Assembly (NCBI RefSeq): GCF_009733535.1
Contig: NZ_SMMI01000003.1
Coordinates: forward strand, 124,001-188,000
DNA from: Sphingobacterium endophyticum
GTDB taxonomy: Bacteria; Bacteroidota; Bacteroidia; Sphingobacteriales; Sphingobacteriaceae
Direction of reading: 5' to 3'
DNA: 64,000 bases
The notes below the pieces were generated by a model. It did not search any database. It was not told where the DNA came from and was given only the letters and a program-made list of their open reading frames with translations. Positions 24,647-32,514 of this stretch are shown here, piece after piece. How positions within the stretch are numbered: the first letter of the stretch is position 1; each line of letters starts with the position of its first letter. The position numbers and the translations under genes were made by a program.

Positions 24647-26200
24647 ATGCAGGTAAGAAAACTCATCCTTGGGACTATTATTTTAATCAATTTAATAATC
24701 ATCTCCTTTGGTATAATCTTTACACCAAAATGGTTCTGGTTACTACTTATACCATTTCCACTTTTAATTATCGCCTTGTATCATAGTTTCCAAACAAAGC
24801 ATGCGATTTTAAGGAACTATCCATTGGTCGGATATTTTCGTTATTTTTTGGAATCTATCCGTCCTGAATTAAGACAGTATTTTTGGGAATCAGACACCGA
24901 TGGCAGACCTTTCAACAGACGTCAGCGTTCAATCGTCTATCAGCGGGCAAAAAACCAAAGGGAAACGGTTGCCTTCGGTATGCAGAGTGATCCTCAGGCT
25001 GTTGGAAACGAATGGGCTGCTCACAGTATCTTTCCTGTCCATATCGAAGATCATAATCTTCGCACGATGGTAGGGAACAGTTCCTGTAAACAGCCATATA
25101 GCTTAAGTGTATTTAACATTTCGGCAATGAGTTATGGTGCGTTGAGCCGTACAGCGATTACAGCATTGAACAAAGGCGCAGCCTTGCAAAACTTCGCTCA
25201 TAATACAGGAGAAGGTGGTATCAGCCAATACCATATCAGTGGTGGGGACTTAATTTGGCAAGTTGGTACCGGGTATTTTGGCTGTCGTGATGAAAATGGA
25301 TATTTTGAACCTAATTTATTCCGTGAGAAATCATCCCGTCCATATGTGAAGATGATAGAATTAAAGTTATCACAGGGTGCGAAACCTGGGCATGGAGGTA
25401 TCCTTCCGGCCGCTAAGAACACCCCTGAGGTTGCTGCGATCCGTCATGTGGTACCGGGAACTGATGTCATGTCTCCACCTGCACACAGCTCATTTAAAAC
25501 TCCTGTTGAAATGATGCATTTCATTCAGAAATTGCGTGAACTTTCGGATTTTAAACCGGTAGGTTTTAAACTATGTATTGGCGATAAGCAAGAATTTATT
25601 GAGATATGTCAGGCGATGCAAGAAACGCAGATTATGCCAGACTTTATTTCCATCGACGGTTCAGAGGGAGGTACAGGAGCTGCTCCATTAGAGTTTACTG
25701 ATAACTTAGGGATGCCACTTTATGATGCACTAGCATTTGTAACAACGACATTAATCAACTTTGGCTTGAAGAAACATATTAAAATAATTGTTTCAAGTAG
25801 AATTGTAACTGGATTTGACATCCTTAAAGTAATTGCTTTAGGTGCCGACGCATGTTACAGTGCTCGCGGTATGATGTTCGCTTTGGGATGTATCCAAGCA
25901 TTAAAGTGCAACGAGGATGTATGTCCTGTAGGTGTTGCGACGCAGCAGCCGCATTTATATAAAGGTCTGAACGTAGACGACAAATATGTTCGCGTAGCAC
26001 AGTTCCACCGTAACACTTTACGTGCAACGGTAGAAATCATGGAAGCCTGCGGATTTAATAGTCTTGAAGAAGTCAATGCAGACAAATTCTTCCGTAAAGT
26101 AGATAGTCAGACGACCTTAAGCTTCCAAGATATATACTTTAAAAATACTGGTAAATTAGTTAACAATCGAAGCGATTTCGCTCCAGAGGTTTTTGACTAA
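24647..26200 (+). CDS. FMN-binding glutamate synthase family protein, membrane-anchored
   Basis: 517-aa protein with two N-terminal hydrophobic segments (residues ~5-24 and 28-48), then a GltB-type FMN/TIM-barrel domain. Diagnostic stretches: ISAMSYGALSRTAITALNKG, HNTGEGGIS, GAKPGHGGILPAAK, SIDGSEGGTGAAP and the Cys-containing KCNEDVCPVGVATQQP, matching the glutamate synthase central region including the 3Fe-4S-type cysteines. It lacks the glutaminase domain and GltD partner, so glutamate synthase activity should not be assumed; the family's reaction is unproven. Start ATG 24647 follows a leader of about 100 bases. It converges on marR with a 4-base gap. Confidence 0.88.
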   Translation: MQVRKLILGTIILINLIIISFGIIFTPKWFWLLLIPFPLLIIALYHSFQTKHAILRNYPLVGYFRYFLESIRPELRQYFWESDTDGRPFNRRQRSIVYQRAKNQRETVAFGMQSDPQAVGNEWAAHSIFPVHIEDHNLRTMVGNSSCKQPYSLSVFNISAMSYGALSRTAITALNKGAALQNFAHNTGEGGISQYHISGGDLIWQVGTGYFGCRDENGYFEPNLFREKSSRPYVKMIELKLSQGAKPGHGGILPAAKNTPEVAAIRHVVPGTDVMSPPAHSSFKTPVEMMHFIQKLRELSDFKPVGFKLCIGDKQEFIEICQAMQETQIMPDFISIDGSEGGTGAAPLEFTDNLGMPLYDALAFVTTTLINFGLKKHIKIIVSSRIVTGFDILKVIALGADACYSARGMMFALGCIQALKCNEDVCPVGVATQQPHLYKGLNVDDKYVRVAQFHRNTLRATVEIMEACGFNSLEEVNADKFFRKVDSQTTLSFQDIYFKNTGKLVNNRSDFAPEVFD

Positions 26201-26204
26201 CAGC

Positions 26205-26648
26205 CTATTTTAAATTGTTAAAAACTATCTCTAAAATTTGCTGGGCTTGTTGCATAGAACCTCTATCAACTCCAGACAAAGCTTCAGAGATAGTTTTTTC
26301 TGCTTGTTGCATACACTTATCTTTAATCTTATGACCTTGGGCGGTTAAATAGATTTGATTAGCACGTTTATCTCCAGAACTGCAAACCCGAACCAAAAGC
26401 TTCTGTTTTTCCAGATTTGATATCAACCTAGAAACACTAGGTTTGTCCCTAAACGTTAATTTAGCAATATCTTGCTGACTTAATCCCTCTGATTCCCAAA
26501 GGTAATACAGTACACTCCATTGTTCAGCGGTAATATGCAATCCACTTTCCTTAAAGTTTCGTTGCAATCGTCTTCCGATTGCCGTAGAAACTCTCCCCGT
26601 TAAGAAAGAATAGAATTCACTCGCGTAAGAAATTTCATTTGTCATCAT
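26205..26648 (-). CDS. MarR family transcriptional regulator
   Basis: 147-aa winged-helix regulator. The helix-turn-helix lies at ~55-80 (LSQQDIAKLTFRDKPSVSRLISNLEK), followed by a wing (VRVCSSGDKRANQIYLT) and C-terminal dimerisation helices. Such proteins usually sense phenolics, oxidants or drugs and repress neighbouring genes. The divergent neighbour is the small membrane protein at 26764, and the convergent one is the FMN protein; the target is not known. Two adjacent ATG codons are possible starts. Confidence 0.88.
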   Translation of the reverse strand: MMTNEISYASEFYSFLTGRVSTAIGRRLQRNFKESGLHITAEQWSVLYYLWESEGLSQQDIAKLTFRDKPSVSRLISNLEKQKLLVRVCSSGDKRANQIYLTAQGHKIKDKCMQQAEKTISEALSGVDRGSMQQAQQILEIVFNNLK

Positions 26649-26763
26649 ATTCGGTTAAAATGGTAATAAGTTGTTGATGCAATTAAATCATTAATTGCTG
26701 TATTTGCAAATTATTTTATTAGGATTTAATAAACTCATAAAAAATTTAGCTATTTTTATAGAT

Positions 26764-27201
26764 ATGGACAATCCTATTTTAATAGCTCTGATTATCATTG
26801 GCAGTGTTATCTATAAGATCTATCAAGGATACAAGGAAGAGCAAGAAAAAGCAAAAAAAAGGATGGAGCAGCTTAAAAAACAACTCCAAAAGGATAGTCC
26901 ATTTCAAGAAATACCAGTTCCAGTTCCTGCAGCCAAACCCGTAAAAACTGTTTTAAAAACTACTTTAGTAAGTCATAAAAATCAGGAATTATCTCGAGAC
27001 ATCCCACAATATGACGAAATTGAAATTGCCAGACAAAGGAAATTAGAACAGCAAAGAATTGCTGCTGAGAAAAGAATAAAACAAGAAAAATCTAAAACAG
27101 CAACTAAAAGAATTGAAATAGAGGTCCTCGAAGGCCAGCATTTCGATTTACGGCATGCAGTAATTCAACAAGCTATCTTAGAAAGACCTTACAAGGATTA
27201 A
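26764..27201 (+). CDS. Small single-pass membrane protein, conserved hypothetical
   Basis: 145 aa with one N-terminal helix (residues 4-18, PILIALIIIGSVIYK), a Lys/Glu/Gln-rich coiled-coil-like stretch, a Pro/Val linker and a second charged helix. The end FDLRHAVIQQAILERPYKD resembles a short C-terminal motif I associate with small Bacteroidota membrane proteins (DLRKAVI...ILNRPY type). The frame is open to 26695, but ATG 26764 starts directly at the membrane helix. Function unknown. Its stop is 6 bases from the convergent omega-amidase stop. Confidence 0.7.
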   Translation: MDNPILIALIIIGSVIYKIYQGYKEEQEKAKKRMEQLKKQLQKDSPFQEIPVPVPAAKPVKTVLKTTLVSHKNQELSRDIPQYDEIEIARQRKLEQQRIAAEKRIKQEKSKTATKRIEIEVLEGQHFDLRHAVIQQAILERPYKD

Positions 27202-27207
27202 TAAAAT

Positions 27208-27984
27208 TTATAAAATTTTAAATTGATCTTGATCTTTCAAGAATGGGAATTGTTCTCTACTATCTTCTAAATCTTTCGGATTTAAGGTAAAAGTATAAAG
27301 ATCTTCATCTTCAGGTTTATAGTATACCACATCGCCATTAGGAGATATACACATCGAGCCACCAGAGTAGTACACTTCTTTTCCATCGTGGCCAACACGA
27401 TTGACACCAATTACAAAAGCTTGATTTTCAATAGCCCTTGCAGGAATTAAGGCCCTCCAATGTGCCGAGCGCTTATCTGGCCAACTAGCTGTATAAACCA
27501 TTAAATCATAAGCTGCATTTTGATTTCTTGACCAAGTTGGGAACCTCAGGTCATAACATATCATCGGGCAAATCTTCCATCCTTTCAATTGAAAAATAAT
27601 ACGGGATTGACCAGCAGTAAATATTTTGTCCTCCCCTGCCATTGTGAACAAATGCCTCTTATCGTAGTGAACAAAACTTCCATCTGGAGACATCCAAACA
27701 AAACGATTGTAATATTTGCTATCTTCCTCAATAATTAAAGAACCAGCAACGACACATTCAAATTTTTTGGAAGTTTCATAGAGCCAATGCATGGTCTTGC
27801 CATTCATTGTTTCCGCACATTTTTCTACATTGGTTGTGAATCCTGTGTTGAACATTTCAGGCAAAATGATCAAATCTGTTTTTTCACGCAATGAAGACAA
27901 TCTCAAACCAAGGTTCTGAAGGTTTTTATCGACATTCTCCCAAAATAGATATGCTTGAAATATAGTGATTTTTAATGGCTCCAT
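27208..27984 (-). CDS. Carbon-nitrogen hydrolase, omega-amidase type (YafV/Nit2-like)
   Basis: 258-aa nitrilase-superfamily enzyme with the catalytic triad visible: Glu43 (ILPEMFNTGFT), Lys109 (HYDKRHLF) and Cys143 (PMICYDLRFP). The overall pattern, including GEDKIFTAGQ and SWPDKRSAHWRALIPARAIE, fits omega-amidase, which converts alpha-ketoglutaramate to 2-oxoglutarate and ammonia in metabolite repair. Cytoplasmic, normal length. It stands alone between the small membrane protein and the prenyl synthase, both minus-side neighbours separated by about 70 bases or less. Confidence 0.88.
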   Translation of the reverse strand: MEPLKITIFQAYLFWENVDKNLQNLGLRLSSLREKTDLIILPEMFNTGFTTNVEKCAETMNGKTMHWLYETSKKFECVVAGSLIIEEDSKYYNRFVWMSPDGSFVHYDKRHLFTMAGEDKIFTAGQSRIIFQLKGWKICPMICYDLRFPTWSRNQNAAYDLMVYTASWPDKRSAHWRALIPARAIENQAFVIGVNRVGHDGKEVYYSGGSMCISPNGDVVYYKPEDEDLYTFTLNPKDLEDSREQFPFLKDQDQFKIL

Positions 27985-28054
27985 TGACGTTCTTTACTCT
28001 GTATAATCTTTTACTGAATTCACCAAATTATAAAAAACATAGCAAATTTCATAA

Positions 28055-29032
28055 TTAACGCGTACGGTGCATTAAGGTATCTGCAAGCTTTCTCAATTCT
28101 GCCTTCTGCGGTTCTGAAACGCTAATTTGCTCCAATTTATTGTATGCCAGGTCAGTATAGCGTAACTTAATGTCTTCAGCATATCGATCTACTTGAAATT
28201 TTGCATATAGATTTTTCATCCTACTTACTTTTTCACCGTCCTCAATTGTATCTGACGATAATAAATCATCAAATTCTGCCCTTGCTTCCCCATCAATTAA
28301 TTGCTCCGTTTTTATTCTTAGGTAAGTCTTTTTGTTACAAAGAATGTCTCCTCCTACTTGTTTACCAAATGCTGAAGGATCTCCATAAACATCTAAATAA
28401 TCATCCTGTAGCTGAAAGGCAATCCCTAAATTGACTCCAAAATCATAGATTAACTGTTGTTGTTTCTCATCAGCATAGGCCAAAATAGCTCCCATTTGTA
28501 ATGCACCTCCTAATAAGACCGAGGTCTTCAAACGAATCATATTTAAATATTCATCCTCAGAGACATGGTCAATTTTCTCAAAGTCCATATCTAACTGCTG
28601 TCCTTCGCAAACTTCTAGTGCTATTTTATTGAAAACCTGCAACAGACTAGGTATTCTATCTGCGGGACTTTTTCCTAACTCTTGATAAGCCTTTACTAAC
28701 AGTGCGTCCCCCGATAAAATTGCAACATTATCATTCCATTTTTGGTGAACTGTGGCCTGCCCTCTTCTCAAAGGTGCTCTATCCATGATATCATCATGGA
28801 TCAAAGAGAAATTATGGAAGTATTCTATGGCAATACCAGCTGGCACAACCTCCTTTAAATCTTCCTTTCCAAATAGTCTTGCCCCCATCAGAACCAACAT
28901 CGGTCTGATACGTTTTCCAGATAAAGAAAGAATATACTTGATCGGGTTATATAAGTCGGCAGGTTGAACAGGATACTTTTCATTTTGAATGTATTCACTA
29001 ATTAACTTACCATAGGGATGCTGTTCGAACAT
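28055..29032 (-). CDS. Polyprenyl synthetase (FPP/GGPP synthase type)
   Basis: 325-aa all-helical prenyltransferase that condenses isopentenyl diphosphate with allylic diphosphates. First Asp-rich motif DDIMD (residues 80-84) followed by RR (APLRRGQATVH); second motif DDYLD in QLQDDYLDVYGD; also GKRIRPML and GGDILCNKKTYL. The first motif is DDxxD without the two-residue insertion of E. coli IspA, and the residue five before it is Phe75. The product length (C15, C20 or longer) is therefore open. A TTG ten codons upstream is in frame, but ATG at 29032 matches the usual start. Confidence 0.88.
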   Translation of the reverse strand: MFEQHPYGKLISEYIQNEKYPVQPADLYNPIKYILSLSGKRIRPMLVLMGARLFGKEDLKEVVPAGIAIEYFHNFSLIHDDIMDRAPLRRGQATVHQKWNDNVAILSGDALLVKAYQELGKSPADRIPSLLQVFNKIALEVCEGQQLDMDFEKIDHVSEDEYLNMIRLKTSVLLGGALQMGAILAYADEKQQQLIYDFGVNLGIAFQLQDDYLDVYGDPSAFGKQVGGDILCNKKTYLRIKTEQLIDGEARAEFDDLLSSDTIEDGEKVSRMKNLYAKFQVDRYAEDIKLRYTDLAYNKLEQISVSEPQKAELRKLADTLMHRTR

Positions 29033-29145
29033 AATATTTAAATATGAAGACGAAGATAACAATTTTGAGGCCTAATAGCGTTAGATTAAGGATTTGATTT
29101 TAGCCATTTACTGTGTAAATTGCGATGAATTTAAGAAATCTACAT

Positions 29146-30300
29146 ATGCGCATACTCATCATTCATAATCAATACCAACATATTGGCGGAGAAGATTTTG
29201 TAATGGGACAGGAAATGGAGGCATTGAGAAAAAATCATGAAGTAGAGTTATATACTGTTCGTAATGTAAAAGATCTTAAAGGTTATATCCAATATCTATT
29301 ATATCCGATCAATTGGCCAGAAGTCAAAAAAATAAAAGCTAAAATAGAAGAATTCAAGCCGGATATAATACATATCCATAATATACATTATGCTCTTGGA
29401 CCTTTATTTATCCTTCATATCAAAAAACTGAAGGTGCCCATGGTTATGACCTTACATAACTTTAGACTAATCTGTCCATCAGCAACACTATTTTATAATG
29501 GCAATATTTTTCTCAAATCAATAAATGAAGACTTTCCATGGGATGCAGTAAAAAAGAAAGTATTGGAGAATTCTTATTTCAAAACATTCTGGACGGCATT
29601 TACTTATTGGGTACATAGGAAAAGAGGCACTTTTAATTTAGTAGACCGTTATATAGCACTTTCGGATTTTTCTAAATCCATTTTCATCAAATCAAAATTA
29701 AACATCCCTAACAACAAGTTTGTGGTAAAACCAAATTTCGTCAAGGTTGCAGAGGTTAGCAAAGTTTATCCGAGTGATTATTTTGTGTATGTTGGGCGAT
29801 TGTCGGAAGAAAAAGGTATCCTTCCTATGCTTCATGCATGGAAAGCAACAAACCATAATATCAAAATTTTTGGTACAGGACCTTTGCAAAAAGAGGTTGA
29901 GCTTATTTGCAGCAATAGTCCAAATATGCAATATTTAGGCTTTCAAGATAAACAAAGCCTCAGTAATCATATTGCTTCCGCATCAGCAGTTATTGTTCCT
30001 TCCATCTGTTATGAATCCATGCCTCTGGCCGTTTTAGAAGCCTACGCCCTAGGAACGCCAGTCATAGCCAGCAATATTGGCATTTTAGCTGAAATGGTCG
30101 TACCTTTGTATACAGGATTGCTTTTCGACCCGCACAATCATATTAACTTAGTGCAAACACTGTCAGAATGGAATTCCCTACCGGCAGATCAGATAAATGA
30201 AATAAAAGATAATTGCCGAAAAGAATATGTTGAAAAATATAGCCAACAGATTGTAATGGGTGAATTGGAGAGAATTTATTCAGAAGTGTTGGCAGAATAA
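29146..30300 (+). CDS. Glycosyltransferase family 4
   Basis: 384-aa GT-B glycosyltransferase. The N-terminal acceptor domain has ILIIHNQYQHIGGEDFVM and DIIHIHNIHYALGP. The donor domain has FVYVGRLSEEKGILPMLHAW, IFGTGPLQKE and the nucleotide-sugar site CYESMPLAVLEAYALGTPVI. Such HNxYxxxGGED enzymes are common in exopolysaccharide and O-antigen clusters, but this gene stands apart from the glycan cluster at 7-13 kb. ATG 29125 is an in-frame alternative seven codons upstream; I chose 29146 because it begins at the conserved strand. Divergent from the prenyl synthase. Confidence 0.86.
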   Translation: MRILIIHNQYQHIGGEDFVMGQEMEALRKNHEVELYTVRNVKDLKGYIQYLLYPINWPEVKKIKAKIEEFKPDIIHIHNIHYALGPLFILHIKKLKVPMVMTLHNFRLICPSATLFYNGNIFLKSINEDFPWDAVKKKVLENSYFKTFWTAFTYWVHRKRGTFNLVDRYIALSDFSKSIFIKSKLNIPNNKFVVKPNFVKVAEVSKVYPSDYFVYVGRLSEEKGILPMLHAWKATNHNIKIFGTGPLQKEVELICSNSPNMQYLGFQDKQSLSNHIASASAVIVPSICYESMPLAVLEAYALGTPVIASNIGILAEMVVPLYTGLLFDPHNHINLVQTLSEWNSLPADQINEIKDNCRKEYVEKYSQQIVMGELERIYSEVLAE

Positions 30301-30311
30301 AATTTAAAGAT

Positions 30312-30641
30312 ATGAATATCATTATAATGGACCGTTTGGGATTAGCTCCAAAGATTGAAGAAGTACTCGCTACAGTATATGATCCGGAATTAAAACCAGC
30401 AAATATTTTAGACTTAGGTTTGATTTATGAGATTATAACAAAGGAAAACAAGCAGGCTAAGATCGTAATGACCTTAACTGCCCCAGCCTGCCCTGTAGCC
30501 GGGGAAATTATGAATGAAGTTCAACAAAAAGTTGCAGCCATTGAGGGAATCGATGAAGCTATCGTGGAATTGACTTTCGATCCGCCATGGACAAAAGACA
30601 TGATGACTGAAGAAGCTAAATTGGAATTGGGATTCTTATAG
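30312..30641 (+). CDS. DUF59/MIP18-family iron-sulfur assembly protein
   Basis: 109-aa single-domain protein of the SufT/PaaD/MIP18 family, linked to Fe-S cluster assembly or insertion. Conserved features: VYDPELKPANILDLGLIYEI and TAPACPVAGEIMNEVQ with the family Cys, then VELTFDPPWTKDMMTEEAKL. The SUF operon itself is not nearby. ATG five codons in is an alternative start. Its stop codon region overlaps the convergent uvrC stop by six bases. Confidence 0.88.
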   Translation: MNIIIMDRLGLAPKIEEVLATVYDPELKPANILDLGLIYEIITKENKQAKIVMTLTAPACPVAGEIMNEVQQKVAAIEGIDEAIVELTFDPPWTKDMMTEEAKLELGFL

Positions 30642-32447
30642 CACCTTATTCTTTTCAGAAAAATAATTCTTCAAAGATTGTAGCTGTTTTAAATTCAACA
30701 CCTTCATCAATTCTTCATCTGTAGCTTCACGCACTTTTTTAACGGATTTAAAAGTTTTCAATAACTTCTCAACGGTTATTTTTCCGATTCCGGGGATGTT
30801 ATCAAGCTCGGAAACAAATGTTTTTCTACTCCTCTGATTCCTATGAAAAGTGATTCCAAATCGGTGGGCTTCATCTCTTAAATGTTGAATTATTTTTAAA
30901 GTCTCAGACTTCTTGTCCAGATACATCGGATACTGGTCTCCGGGATAATAAAGTTCTTCTAATCTTTTGGCAATCCCGATAACCGTCATTTGCTTCTCAA
31001 TACCCAACAACTTTAAGCTCTTCAATGCGGCGCTCAATTGCCCCTTCCCTCCATCAATAATAATTAACTGTGGCAATGGCTGATCTTCATCCAAAAGTCT
31101 TCTGTAGCGCCTAAAAACAGCCTCCTCCATCGTGGCAAAATCATTTGGTCCTTCAACTGTCTTTACATTGAAATGTCTATAATCCTTCTTGGACGGTTTT
31201 GCATCCTTAAAAACGACAATCGCAGAAACTGGATAATTCCCTTGAATATTCGAGTTATCAAAGCATTCAATATGTCGAGGCAATTGAGGCAATCTCAAAT
31301 CCTTTTGCATTTGCTTTAATATGCGCTCGGTCTTTACTTCAGGATTTAACTTTTCATACTGAAGTAATCGCTCTTTTTTGAAATAGGCTACGTTTTTCTG
31401 TGAGAGTTCTAATAATTTTTTCTTGTCCCCTAATTTTGGAACATTGAATTTTATATCTTCATTTCCTTCAATATCGAGTTCAAATGGCACGATAATTTCT
31501 TTAGAATGGCTTCTAAACCTTGATCTCAATTGTGGAATGGCGATTGCCAGCAACTCCTCATTAGTTTCATCTAGACGTTTTTTTAATTCTACGGTTTGAG
31601 TCTGAATAACCACACCGTTAACAACCTTTAGAAAATTAACAAAGGCATAATTATCCTCGGAAGCAATGCTGAATACATCAACATTGGTTATCGAAGAACT
31701 TACGACTGTTGACTTACTTTGATAATTTGAAAGCTTATCGAGCTTGACCTTAAATTTGTGTGCAGCTTCAAAATCCATTTGCTGAACTGCCATATTCATC
31801 TGCTCCTTGAGTCGATTAGTAACAACAGCAATCTTTCCGTTTAAGATATCTTTAATGTCAGCGAGGTTCTGATCATAATTAACTTCAGTTTGATAACCTT
31901 CGCAAGGACCCAAACAATTTCCTAACTGATATTCTAAACAAACTTTGAATTTGCCTTTAGAAATATTTTCTTGGGTTAGGCTAAGGTTACATGTTCTTAA
32001 CGGAAACAGCTCCCTAATCATATCTAAGATTATATGCATCATACCTACGGATGCATAAGGTCCATAATATCGAGAACCGTCTTTAATATATTTTCTTGTC
32101 CAGAAGATTCTAGGAAAAGGTTCATTTTTAATGACAATCCAGGGATAGGTTTTGTCATCTTTCAACATTACATTATACCGGGGTTGATGTTTTTTTATCA
32201 GGTTATTTTCTAATAACCAAGCATCAATTTCCGTGTCCACAATGGTGAAAGCAATTTTATTGATCTTGCGGACCAATACACGAGTTTTACTATTGAGCTG
32301 ATTTTCATTCACAAAATAAGAACCGACCCTATTTCTTAAGTCCTTAGCTTTTCCGACATAGATCAGTGTATCATCCTTATCAAAATATTGATAGACCCCA
32401 GGTTTATGGGGAATCTTAGTTAATTCTTTTTTATAATTAAATTCCAT
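30636..32447 (-). CDS. uvrC: Excinuclease ABC subunit C
   Basis: 603-aa nucleotide excision repair nuclease. The N-terminal GIY-YIG domain (PGVYQYFDKDDTLIYVGKAK) makes the 3' incision. A UvrB-binding UVR segment lies at ~205-240 (AVQQMDFEAAHKFKVKLDKL). The C-terminal RNase H-like endonuclease (HIECFDNSNIQG, IIDGGKGQLSAA) and the helix-hairpin-helix tail (LDNIPGIGKITVEKLLKTFK) complete it. Length is normal for Bacteroidota. The PBP1A terminator lies just upstream of the start codon. Confidence 0.95.
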   Translation of the reverse strand: MEFNYKKELTKIPHKPGVYQYFDKDDTLIYVGKAKDLRNRVGSYFVNENQLNSKTRVLVRKINKIAFTIVDTEIDAWLLENNLIKKHQPRYNVMLKDDKTYPWIVIKNEPFPRIFWTRKYIKDGSRYYGPYASVGMMHIILDMIRELFPLRTCNLSLTQENISKGKFKVCLEYQLGNCLGPCEGYQTEVNYDQNLADIKDILNGKIAVVTNRLKEQMNMAVQQMDFEAAHKFKVKLDKLSNYQSKSTVVSSSITNVDVFSIASEDNYAFVNFLKVVNGVVIQTQTVELKKRLDETNEELLAIAIPQLRSRFRSHSKEIIVPFELDIEGNEDIKFNVPKLGDKKKLLELSQKNVAYFKKERLLQYEKLNPEVKTERILKQMQKDLRLPQLPRHIECFDNSNIQGNYPVSAIVVFKDAKPSKKDYRHFNVKTVEGPNDFATMEEAVFRRYRRLLDEDQPLPQLIIIDGGKGQLSAALKSLKLLGIEKQMTVIGIAKRLEELYYPGDQYPMYLDKKSETLKIIQHLRDEAHRFGITFHRNQRSRKTFVSELDNIPGIGKITVEKLLKTFKSVKKVREATDEELMKVLNLKQLQSLKNYFSEKNKVL

Positions 32448-32453
32448 CGTAGC

Positions 32454-32492
32454 AAAAAAACAGACCTTTATTGTTTGAAGAATAAAGGTCTG
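32454..32492 (-). terminator. Terminator after the class A PBP gene
   Basis: Perfect 12-bp stem CAGACCTTTATT/AATAAAGGTCTG (32461-32472 with 32481-32492), loop of 8. On the minus strand it is followed by a T7 run (complement of 32454-32460). It ends six bases before the uvrC ATG, so it separates the two genes. Confidence 0.88.
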
Positions 32493-32514
32493 GTCTAATT
32501 TATTAAAGAATCGG